DNA of 6,157 nucleotides. It comes from an uncultured Flavobacteriales bacterium (GTDB taxonomy: Bacteria > Bacteroidota > Bacteroidia > Flavobacteriales > Crocinitomicaceae). Positions 1 through 6,120 of this stretch are shown here, piece by piece. Numbering within the stretch: position 1 is the first letter of the stretch; each line of letters opens with the position of its first letter. The notes beneath the pieces are model-generated. The model saw only the letters and a list, made by a program, of their open reading frames with translations. It had not been told where the DNA came from and searched no databases. Made by a program: the position numbers and the translations under genes. The stretch spans positions 1 through 6,157 of the forward strand of contig CAMPIU010000189.1 of assembly GCA_946886545.1 (NCBI GenBank), in the 5' to 3' direction.

Positions 1-1
1 A

Positions 2-1204
2 ATTGCTGTAATTGCCCTTTTAGGAATGACAACAATTACTTCATGTAAAAAGAAAAAAACGACTGAAGAAGATGAAACACTGGTTCCTGCTTCAGGATAC
101 GTTTTGGGATTGAAAACTACAAGTGCCGGTGCAGACGCTGAGTATCTGGTAACTGCAACAGATTTAATGTCCGGGACAATTTCGGCAACAGGTAATGGAA
201 TAGAGCAAATGGGGTGGATGTATTACCACCAGGTTGGAAATAAGTATCTGGCGATCGATTATACCAATAACATCTGCACAGGATATCAAATTTCAAACAG
301 CACTTTGTCTTCTGCCGGAAGTTTTGTGTTTGATCGCTTGGATGCCTTAACCAATGATCCCTCGGGAAATGTGTTTGCGGTAAGTGCGCCTTGGGGTGGT
401 GGTTCATACGATTGTAAGTTCCAAACGATCAACCCTGCTTCCATGTCGATCACAAGTACACAAAATGTGGTCTTGAACGTGTTGTATAATGATACAATGG
501 CTCAATTGAATATGTGGCCGACACAAACATACATCGAGAACGGGAAATTGTTCGTGTCTTACTATCCGCTGCACGGAGCTTCCTGGGATACTCCTCAAAC
601 GGATACAGCTTATATCAATGTTTATACATATCCAGGCTTGAATTATGTTACAACATTTAAAGATACACGTACCGGACCAATCGGATATTACGGTGGTTCC
701 CCGGCGATGATCGTAGACGAAAACGGAAATCATTATACATTCTCTACTTGTTCCTTAGCAGCAGGGTTTACACAGTCTACAAAACCTTCCGGAATTTTGA
801 AGATCAATGCTGGTCAGCAGCAATTTGACAACAGTTATTTCTTCAACATTGAGTCTTACGGCTATAAAATGCTTACCGGAACATACCTTGGAAGCGGAAA
901 GGTGGTAGCTCGCGTAATACCGACTGGAAATGATAACCAAATGTGGGGAGCTTTCAGTATTGATAACCCGATTTGTAAGATTGCTGTATTAGATCTGAAT
1001 AGTCAAACATTTACTTTAGTGAATGATGTTCCGGCTCATGGCGGACAGTACTATACACCATTCCATATTGAAAGTGGTAAAGTGTTTATATCAGTGAACA
1101 CAGGTGCAAGTGCTTACATCTATCGCATCGATCCTTCTAATGCAACAGCACAACAAGGAGCAGCAATTGACGGGAAATCAATTCAGTGTTTCTTTAAATA
1201 TTAA
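2..1204 (+). CDS. DUF4374 family lipoprotein, 5'-partial
   Basis: Probable surface or periplasmic lipoprotein of the DUF4374 family, Bacteroidota proteins with a beta-propeller-like fold. The frame is open to the left edge, so the true start is upstream; the first visible ATG at 26 is inside the signal peptide. The first visible residues are hydrophobic (IAVIALLG), followed by a lipobox-like ITSC with the lipidated Cys encoded at 44-46. After it come four Lys and an acidic EEDE cluster, which could act as an outer-membrane surface-export signal. The mature part is about 385 residues, rich in Gly, Tyr, Thr and Asn, with repeated strand-turn units such as SGILKI, NYFNI-like and KVFISV, as expected for a propeller. 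Known family context: DUF4374 genes often sit beside TonB-dependent receptors and PepSY proteins in xenosiderophore uptake loci (XusB-like). Those partners are not visible here, so an iron role is inferred. The family call comes from overall sequence resemblance. Confidence 0.8.
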   Translation: MAVIALLGMTTITSCKKKKTTEEDETLVPASGYVLGLKTTSAGADAEYLVTATDLMSGTISATGNGIEQMGWMYYHQVGNKYLAIDYTNNICTGYQISNSTLSSAGSFVFDRLDALTNDPSGNVFAVSAPWGGGSYDCKFQTINPASMSITSTQNVVLNVLYNDTMAQLNMWPTQTYIENGKLFVSYYPLHGASWDTPQTDTAYINVYTYPGLNYVTTFKDTRTGPIGYYGGSPAMIVDENGNHYTFSTCSLAAGFTQSTKPSGILKINAGQQQFDNSYFFNIESYGYKMLTGTYLGSGKVVARVIPTGNDNQMWGAFSIDNPICKIAVLDLNSQTFTLVNDVPAHGGQYYTPFHIESGKVFISVNTGASAYIYRIDPSNATAQQGAAIDGKSIQCFFKY

Positions 1205-1247
1205 ACCCAAATCCAAATCCATACCATACCTATAACCCAAATAACCT
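1205..1247 (+). other. C-rich, G-free 3'-UTR tract with CCAAAT/CCATAC units
   Basis: This tract directly follows the stop codon of the DUF4374 gene. Its 43 bases contain 16 C, 19 A, 8 T and no G. CC or CCC steps recur every five to seven bases, including two tandem CCAAAT units and then CCATA-type units. The RNA would be unstructured, C-rich and G-poor, the composition associated with Rho loading sites. It ends 15 bases before an intrinsic terminator hairpin. Rho loading is an inference; simple repeat drift in a non-coding spacer is the alternative. Confidence 0.35.
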
Positions 1248-1262
1248 GATTACTACTCACCG

Positions 1263-1302
1263 AAACCGTAGGGGTGGAAAATATTTCGCCTCTACGGTTT
1301 TT
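1263..1302 (+). terminator. Intrinsic terminator of the DUF4374 gene
   Basis: A 12-bp stem pairs 1263-1274 (AAACCGTAGGGG) with 1289-1300 (CCTCTACGGTTT). It has a single G-U wobble and the inner bases can extend the stem further. A run of five T covers 1298-1302. The T run lies on the + strand side only; the opposite strand has no comparable U tract, so it should stop rightward transcription from the DUF4374 gene. It lies 58 bases after that stop codon and about 105 bases before the next start, so the two + strand genes are probably separate transcription units. Confidence 0.8.
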
Positions 1303-1317
1303 AATCAGAAGCAGAAT

Positions 1318-1338
1318 AAGTTCATATTGAGGGAACTT
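1318..1338. repeat. Short inverted repeat upstream of the barrel gene
   Basis: AAGTTC (1318-1323) and GAACTT (1333-1338) form a perfect 6-bp inverted repeat around a 9-base spacer, about 70 bases before the ATG at 1408. A second inverted pair, GAAATCT (1344-1350) and AGATTTC (1377-1383), brackets the stretch just before the candidate -7 box. Either could be an operator or an RNA stem. Both are short enough to arise by chance in AT-rich DNA. Confidence 0.2.
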
Positions 1339-1383
1339 GCATTGAAATCTATTTGAATTAACGTTTACTTCGTGAAAGATTTC

Positions 1384-1391
1384 TAATTTTA
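1384..1391 (+). promoter_or_regulatory. Candidate Bacteroidota -7 box for the beta-barrel gene
   Basis: TAATTTTA matches seven of the eight positions of the Bacteroidota -7 consensus TAnnTTTG, the last base being A. It lies 16 bases before the ATG at 1408, giving a leader of roughly ten bases. I see no good TTTG-type -33 box at the usual distance; the nearest TTTG (1352-1355) is too far upstream. A promoter is expected here because a terminator precedes the gene. The exact site is tentative. Confidence 0.35.
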
Positions 1392-1407
1392 CGCCCAAAC
1401 TTAAAAA

Positions 1408-2262
1408 ATGAAATCTGCAGCTTTCCTTCTAGCCATGGCTTTTGCCATCCCTATTGCTATTTCCCAGGAAAAAATCGAAATCTGGAAACCGAATAAAAAA
1501 GGCTCTTTTTATATTTACTGGGGTTGGAATAGGAGTGCTTACACCAAATCAGATATCACCTTTTGGGGTAAGTCATATGATTTTAAATTAAACAATGTTG
1601 TTGCAAATGATCGTCAGTCCTTATACCGGACGAATTTATATTTGAACCCTGCAACCATGACAATTCCTCAGTACAACTTAAGATTAGGTTATTACTTTAA
1701 AGATAAGTACGAGATATCGATCGGAGCAGACCACATGAAGTACGTGATGAAGAATTTCCAGACAGTAGATATGGAAGGAAATATTGCAAATTCGGGAACT
1801 TCTTATGACGGTGCTTACGACCACAAGCCAATGGTGATGGATACTTCATTTTTGATGTTTGAACATACAGATGGCTTGAATTACCTGAATGTAGAAATCA
1901 GGAGGTCTGATGCTTTGATTAATTTGAAAGGATTCAATTTGAGTACTGCATACGGAGTAGGAGCCGGAGTACTGGTCCCAAGAACAAACACCACGCTTTT
2001 GGGGAATCGAAGACATGATGAGTTTCATTTGGCAGGTTATGGTCTTGGTTTGGTTGGAGCGCTAAAATTGAATTTTTTGAGGTATTTCTTTATCCAGGGT
2101 GAAGCGAAATACGGGTTCATTCATATGCCTGATATCCGGACAACTACAGATCCGGCCGACAAAGCAAAACAGCATTTCTTTTTTATGCAGTATAACGTGG
2201 TGTTCGGAGCTCAGTTCCAATTAACAAACAGGGTTAAAAGCACCGTAAGGTTTAAACACTAA
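1408..2262 (+). CDS. Secreted hypothetical protein, probable outer-membrane beta-barrel
   Basis: This 284-residue protein has a clear signal peptide: MKS, a hydrophobic core at about residues 4-18, and likely cleavage before Gln20 (AIS/Q), a common pattern in this phylum. The mature part alternates polar and hydrophobic residues in short aromatic-rich strands. Examples are FYIYWGWNRSAY (34-45), YNLRLGYYF (89-97), YEISIGADHMKYVM (101-114), GYGLGLVGALKLNFL (210-224), YFFIQGEAKYGFI (226-238) and MQYNVVFGAQFQL (260-272), the last followed by a charged end. This fits an 8- to 10-strand outer-membrane barrel. The segment around 36-70 (YWGWNR, SDI-F-G-YDF, NDRQS) resembles an uncharacterised Bacteroidota outer-membrane family that I recognise only by pattern. 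I see no lipase or protease motif. The ATG is chosen because it directly starts the signal peptide; an A-run precedes it and there is no Shine-Dalgarno. It is separated from the gene on its left by a terminator. Its function is unknown. Confidence 0.75.
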   Translation: MKSAAFLLAMAFAIPIAISQEKIEIWKPNKKGSFYIYWGWNRSAYTKSDITFWGKSYDFKLNNVVANDRQSLYRTNLYLNPATMTIPQYNLRLGYYFKDKYEISIGADHMKYVMKNFQTVDMEGNIANSGTSYDGAYDHKPMVMDTSFLMFEHTDGLNYLNVEIRRSDALINLKGFNLSTAYGVGAGVLVPRTNTTLLGNRRHDEFHLAGYGLGLVGALKLNFLRYFFIQGEAKYGFIHMPDIRTTTDPADKAKQHFFFMQYNVVFGAQFQLTNRVKSTVRFKH

Positions 2263-2268
2263 TTACAA

Positions 2269-3153
2269 TTAACGTTGCTCTTCATGGAAAAGCAGGATGG
2301 TAGGATTACCTGTCTGGCCCTCGTTGGAAATGTATAAATCGCCGTTTTGCATAATTGCAATTCCTTCTGCTTTATTGAATTTTTTTGGGTCTAAAACTTC
2401 CAAATGCTGAATCTGTCCCTCCTGGTTGAAAACAAACAGATAATAATCGGATGCGCTCAAGACATACAACAGGTGACTTTTCGGGTGAATGTAAATAGCT
2501 GAAAGCTGAAATTTCAAAGTAACTTCCTTTTCTTCGGGATTTTTCCTGCTTTCTTTTGTAGGAAGCTGAATTTGATTTGTTTCTGCAAATTCTTTGATTG
2601 TTGTGATGTCGTAGGTGTACAAAGGAGTCTTTACCAATTGTTTCCTGCGGTGATCAAAAGCATAAATTGTCCGCAAATTTTTATAAGCCGGACCTTTCCC
2701 GATCTTACTTTTCGAACCGATAAGCAAGCGTTTGTTTTCCTTGTCGAAACACAAACCTTCATTGTCTTTATTTGGGATACCGGTTTCAATAGAGTCAATT
2801 GCAGGATTGTTTTTGGCGAAATCGCGGATTAGAAAAAGGACTCCGTCACTGCGCAAAACATACAGGTCTTTTCCAACAGGAGCAATTCCTTCATAGTCGC
2901 CGGGACCTGCGAAATGGATTTTACGCTTGATTTCCTGTTTGTCCAAATCATAAATAAATGCAATTCCGGCCTCATCCTGAACACAAGCCAATGTTTTGGA
3001 GTCAATAACAGTTAATCCGGAAACCTCCCGAAGTTCGTCCGGTAAAACAATGCGTTGTTTTACTTGATCTAATTGATACGGTATTGTGTTCTGAGCAAGA
3101 ATGATTTGCTGTCCGATGAAGATGAAAAGTCCAAGAAACAAACTGTTTTTCAT
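2269..3153 (-). CDS. SdiA-regulated (YjiK-like) beta-propeller protein, secreted
   Basis: This 294-residue protein has an N-terminal signal peptide (hydrophobic residues 4-19, likely cleavage at ILA/Q21) and no lipobox, so it is probably periplasmic. It resembles the SdiA-regulated domain family, of which E. coli YjiK is a member. Characteristic segments occur in order: LREVSGL (41-47), GDYEGIAPVG (85-94), NKDNEGLCFD (128-137) and KAEGIAIMQNGDLYISNEG (261-279). An (E/N/A)EG(I/L) or EVSGL motif thus recurs about once per blade, as expected of a propeller. The C-terminus ends soon after the last blade strand (TILLFHEEQR), so the domain looks complete. It is last in the - strand gene string, 50 bases after the DUF1801 gene, and ends 6 bases from the convergent barrel gene. 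The family's biochemical role is unsettled; despite its name nothing here suggests SdiA regulation. A lactonase or phytase-like propeller is the alternative reading. Confidence 0.8.
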   Translation of the reverse strand: MKNSLFLGLFIFIGQQIILAQNTIPYQLDQVKQRIVLPDELREVSGLTVIDSKTLACVQDEAGIAFIYDLDKQEIKRKIHFAGPGDYEGIAPVGKDLYVLRSDGVLFLIRDFAKNNPAIDSIETGIPNKDNEGLCFDKENKRLLIGSKSKIGKGPAYKNLRTIYAFDHRRKQLVKTPLYTYDITTIKEFAETNQIQLPTKESRKNPEEKEVTLKFQLSAIYIHPKSHLLYVLSASDYYLFVFNQEGQIQHLEVLDPKKFNKAEGIAIMQNGDLYISNEGQTGNPTILLFHEEQR

Positions 3154-3203
3154 GTGGTAAATTTAAGCAAGAGCAGGTGGTATTGTTTTTGATTTATGAC
3201 AAA

Positions 3204-3575
3204 TTAACTCCCCGAAGTCATTTCGTGAAACAACTTTGCATTTCGGATAAGTTCGAGAAGTTCTGTTTTTTTGAGTAGGTGAAGACTCAGTTCCACATAC
3301 CGCGTTTTCTTTCCTGTTCCTTCCAATAGGCCGTGCTTATTTGAAAATTCCGCTCCTTTACTGAAAGAGAGTTTTACTCCCTTTTGAGAAGGAAGGAGGA
3401 CACAAACCATTCCTTTGTATCCGGGACCATAGCTGAAAGCAAGCATTTTAGCCGGAATATCCAATTCCTGTTGGCTATTGGGAAGTTCACGTTCCAATAA
3501 GAACTGGGCTTCAAGAAACAATTCTCTAACCGGATGCGGATACCCTCCTAAAAAGATTGCTAAGGCAGAACTCAT
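3204..3575 (-). CDS. DUF1801 (YdhG-like) domain protein
   Basis: This 123-residue protein has no signal peptide and no membrane segment, so it is probably cytoplasmic. Residues 43-96 carry the DUF1801 pattern. MLAFSYGPGYKGMVCVLLP gives the first strand pair, then VKLSFSKGAEF (67-77), then the signature GLLEGTGKKTRYVEL (82-96). A C-terminal helix (98-115) contains the usual Leu/Lys-rich segment. The length fits the family of about 110-140 residues. The family is widespread but has no established reaction, so none is assigned. Its ATG follows the stop codon of the glycosyltransferase gene with no intervening base (TAA then ATG), which argues for co-transcription and perhaps translational coupling. 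Nothing in the protein links it functionally to glycosylation. Confidence 0.85.
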   Translation of the reverse strand: MSSALAIFLGGYPHPVRELFLEAQFLLERELPNSQQELDIPAKMLAFSYGPGYKGMVCVLLPSQKGVKLSFSKGAEFSNKHGLLEGTGKKTRYVELSLHLLKKTELLELIRNAKLFHEMTSGS

Positions 3576-4604
3576 TTAAAGATCAAATTTTCGTTGGTTC
3601 AAATCCTTAAATTTAGTAACCTTTTGAATATAAAGTGCCCAAAGAATACTTCCTCTGTAGAAAGAAACGGGTGTTTTTTTGTCCAGTTTTTTCCATTTCC
3701 TGCGTTCTTTCACAGAAGATGGAAGGAGATTGTAGAAAGACATGTGCGCTTTGAACACTGCACTGAAATGCGGGAATTGTCCTTTCAATAAAAAGATAAG
3801 CGCCGCTAGTCCGTCAAAACAAAACCTTCTAAAAAGTACATATGTCAATGCAGTACGTTGATTTTTGTGGATCATCAGAAGACTGTTCCGGAAGTTTAGA
3901 AAAGTCTTTTTGGGATTCATATAATTGAGTGTTCCACCTCCGACATGGTAAACTACGCTTTGTGGATTTACTTCAAAATGAAGGCCCATTCGTTGGATTC
4001 GCCAGCAGAGATCAATTTCTTCCATGTGGGCAAAGAAGCGTTCGTCCAAACCTCCTGCTTCCCAATAGATGTTTGACCGGATCATTAAACAGGCTCCGGT
4101 AGCCCAAAATATTTTGGAAGGATAATCGTATTGACCTTCATCTTTTTCAACGTGGTCCATAATTCGTCCGCGGCAAAATGGGTAGTGGTATTTGTCCAGG
4201 AAACCTCCGGAAGCTCCTGCATGTTCAAAGGTATCCCGTAATTTGAATGAATGAACTTTTGGCTGACAGCCGGCAACTTCCTGGTTCTTCATTGTTTCAA
4301 CCAGAGGTGAAAGCCAGTTCTCACTTACTTCCACATCGCTGTTTAGCAGAACATAATAATCTGCCTGAATTTGTTTTAATGCATCGTTGTAACCCTTTGC
4401 AAATCCCCCGTTGGAACTGTTGACCACAATTTCCAATTCAGGGAAATGTTCTTTTGTCCAGGAAACGGAATCATCTGTTGAGGCATTGTCTGCCAAAACC
4501 ACACGAAATGGTTTGGAATGCATAATAACTTCCGGCAAAAATTGCTCTAAGAAATGTAAGCCGTTCCAATTCAGAATGACAACGGCAATGTCAGGATTTT
4601 GCAC
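3576..4604 (-). CDS. Family 2 glycosyltransferase (rhamnosyltransferase-like)
   Basis: This 342-residue cytoplasmic or membrane-associated enzyme is predicted to transfer a sugar from a nucleotide donor to an envelope glycan or other acceptor. The GT-A fold landmarks are in order. IAVVILNWNG (6-15) is the first strand, ADNASTDDS (38-46) carries the nucleotide-binding Asp39, and NGGFAKGYNDAL (65-76) follows. LLNSDVEV (86-93) is the DxD-like metal site, WATGACLMIR (167-176) the acceptor region, and HMEEIDLCWR (193-202) contains the probable catalytic acidic residues. This layout matches the WbbL/RfbF-like rhamnosyltransferase branch of GT2, but the donor sugar cannot be read from sequence. The C-terminal 250-342 is basic, with a hydrophobic stretch at 265-273 that may touch the membrane. 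The start is GTG at 4604: it places the first strand where the family has it, and no ATG occurs before residue 28. It lies 8 bases after the GWxTD gene and abuts the DUF1801 gene. Confidence 0.92.
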   Translation of the reverse strand: MQNPDIAVVILNWNGLHFLEQFLPEVIMHSKPFRVVLADNASTDDSVSWTKEHFPELEIVVNSSNGGFAKGYNDALKQIQADYYVLLNSDVEVSENWLSPLVETMKNQEVAGCQPKVHSFKLRDTFEHAGASGGFLDKYHYPFCRGRIMDHVEKDEGQYDYPSKIFWATGACLMIRSNIYWEAGGLDERFFAHMEEIDLCWRIQRMGLHFEVNPQSVVYHVGGGTLNYMNPKKTFLNFRNSLLMIHKNQRTALTYVLFRRFCFDGLAALIFLLKGQFPHFSAVFKAHMSFYNLLPSSVKERRKWKKLDKKTPVSFYRGSILWALYIQKVTKFKDLNQRKFDL

Positions 4605-4612
4605 AGGTGAGG

Positions 4613-6067
4613 TTAATCTTGTTTGTAATAGTAGTTGCTGTTTCCTCCGTATTGACTGTTTCCGTCTGTGTTGTCAACACTGTTACTTGAATTATTTCGT
4701 TTCACGAGCATTTCTTGCCACTTGTAATTTTGTTGCTCTCCGACCATATCCGAATGAAGCAAACGGTATGCATTGTTTACAAGGTCGGGGTTGTAGAATA
4801 CGAAACGTTTATTGCTGAATGTTTTGATCTTGTAATAATGCCAGATCTCATAAGGGTACTCGGACGGAGAGGTTTCACGCACAATGATCGTGTTCGGCTG
4901 TCCGTATTGCAGGAAAACTCTTCCACGATCCGTTTCAAATCCATCCTGGAAATTGTTCCCGTAATTCTGTTGAACGAGAATGACATTTTTCTTGTAGATT
5001 AACCATTGGGAAGTGGCATTTGCCCCGGAAGTTTGGATCCAAAACTGCTGAATGTGTTTGCGGCATAAATCAGGACTGTTTGCTTTCAATGTTTTAATAA
5101 TTGATTTCACTTCCGCAGGTCTTGCAATCGGGATCAAACTTGCCAGGTAGTACTTCAGGGAATCATCCGTTATAGAAGCCTGGAATGTCGGATCTAAAAT
5201 GATCTCATCTACTGTTTCTGCAAGCTCAATATCATTGATCCGTTCGAAGAAATAATCCGCTGTCTGACCAATTGTTTTGCTATTCCTGTCAATGACCTCC
5301 AAAGTAAGATGGTAAGATCCGGAAGGTAATTTAGAAATATCTATATTTCTTAGGATCGGAACAACAGGGCTCGGTTTAATCTTTGTAAAACGGGAGAAAC
5401 CGGGTATTACTTGGTTTGTTTGAGTCGAAATGATTTGTTGTCTTAATCCGAAACTACTGTCCTGGATCAGGTTCGTATTGTATAATTCCACGTAATAGGG
5501 AATATTTGTCATGTATTGGTTGTAGAAATTGGAAATTCTTGGAATGATCTCATAACCGCTTTTCTGAAAAGGAGATTCCATATTACTGCTAGGCGTGGCA
5601 ACTTCAGCAATTAAGATATCCGAAGTAGATACCTTCGTAAAATGATCCGGAATGGAAATTTCAAGCTGCCCGTCCAGGGTTTTGTCTTTTCCGTTCAGGT
5701 CCATTAAACTGACATGCGCAATGTAATTCCCCGGTTGTAAAGGAATGCGGATGTTGTCAAAAAAATCTTCTACGATCGAATCACGCATTCTCGGACTTTC
5801 CAAAGCAAAAGCGTTCGTGTAAACAGTATCTCCGCTTGGTTGGATGGTTACAATAGTTGATACGGCAACCATGGCCTGCAACACAGAATCAACGGCTGCA
5901 AAATTGATGGTATATGCTGCAAATTGTAATTGTAAATCAATATATGGTCCTTGCTCGGGGGAATAATAACTTTTATAATCAATGAATGCTTTCATCTGAT
6001 TTTTCTGTCCAAACGAATTTGAAACGAGAATCAATAAAGTCAAAATCACCAAAAGTGGCTTTTTCAT
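4613..6067 (-). CDS. GWxTD domain-containing secreted protein
   Basis: This 484-residue protein starts with a strong signal peptide (KKPLLVILTLLILVSNSFG, likely cleavage before Gln21) and has no lipobox. Residues about 22-145 and 180-275 are strand-rich with Gly/Pro turns (LQPGNYIAHVSLMD, LPSGSYHLTLEVID), suggesting two immunoglobulin-like sandwiches. A helical stretch follows (297-345). The C-terminal GWxTD domain spans about 340-455: QFW (341-343), then GFETDRGRVFLQYGQPN (376-392), EIWHYY (407-412), and a conserved-looking LLHSDMVGE (436-444). The name-giving Trp is Phe here (GFETD). Residues 458-484 form a tail rich in Asn, Ser, Tyr and Gly. GWxTD proteins are known from Bacteroidota and some other phyla but their function is not established; an extracytoplasmic structural or assembly role is inference. 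It is the first gene of the - strand string, 8 bases before the glycosyltransferase. No Shine-Dalgarno precedes the ATG at 6067. Confidence 0.88.
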   Translation of the reverse strand: MKKPLLVILTLLILVSNSFGQKNQMKAFIDYKSYYSPEQGPYIDLQLQFAAYTINFAAVDSVLQAMVAVSTIVTIQPSGDTVYTNAFALESPRMRDSIVEDFFDNIRIPLQPGNYIAHVSLMDLNGKDKTLDGQLEISIPDHFTKVSTSDILIAEVATPSSNMESPFQKSGYEIIPRISNFYNQYMTNIPYYVELYNTNLIQDSSFGLRQQIISTQTNQVIPGFSRFTKIKPSPVVPILRNIDISKLPSGSYHLTLEVIDRNSKTIGQTADYFFERINDIELAETVDEIILDPTFQASITDDSLKYYLASLIPIARPAEVKSIIKTLKANSPDLCRKHIQQFWIQTSGANATSQWLIYKKNVILVQQNYGNNFQDGFETDRGRVFLQYGQPNTIIVRETSPSEYPYEIWHYYKIKTFSNKRFVFYNPDLVNNAYRLLHSDMVGEQQNYKWQEMLVKRNNSSNSVDNTDGNSQYGGNSNYYYKQD

Positions 6068-6087
6068 AATTCTAAAAATAGGTATTG

Positions 6088-6120
6088 TAAAGTTAATGAA
6101 TTTGAAAGGATTTCCCGAAA
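6088..6120 (-). promoter_or_regulatory. Candidate Bacteroidota promoter for the GWxTD-led operon
   Basis: Reading the - strand, TTTC (6120-6117) is followed after 21 bases by TAACTTTA (6095-6088). These resemble the Bacteroidota -33 (TTTG) and -7 (TAnnTTTG) elements, each differing at the last base. Transcription would start near 6082, leaving a leader of about 15 bases before the ATG at 6067. A second box, TATTTTTA (6080-6073), is too close to the start codon to be preferred. The 90 bases between this gene and the window edge otherwise show nothing I can name. Confidence 0.35.

Noticed and set aside
404..733. Open frame on the - strand inside the DUF4374 gene.
   Set aside because: It is fully antisense to a well-supported coding region and its Cys/Ile/Arg-rich composition is typical of a shadow frame.
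1201..1398. Open frame on the - strand of about 65 codons across the spacer between the two + strand genes.
   Set aside because: Its C-terminus (WVIGMVWIWIWV) is simply the antisense of the C-rich repeat tract, and it crosses the terminator hairpin and the candidate promoter. It has no recognisable domain.
2240..2275. Possible bidirectional terminator between the convergent genes; GTTTAAAC palindrome at 2250-2257 and ACC-GTAA-GGT mini-stem.
   Set aside because: The stems are only 3-4 bp, sit mostly within the coding sequence and lack T runs on either side, so no terminator is called.
2572..2832. Open + strand frame inside the SdiA-regulated propeller gene.
   Set aside because: It is antisense to a clear coding region, with biased Phe/Cys/Val composition and no signal of its own.
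3154..3203. Separate promoter for the SdiA-regulated gene: TAAATTTA on the - strand at 3165-3158.
   Set aside because: It lies only four bases from the start codon, which would leave essentially no leader, and no -33 element is visible. An internal promoter is possible but not supported.
4411..4818. Open + strand frame of about 135 codons across the junction of the glycosyltransferase and GWxTD genes.
   Set aside because: It is antisense to both genes, very Cys-rich and without family resemblance; both opposite genes have strong motifs in this stretch.
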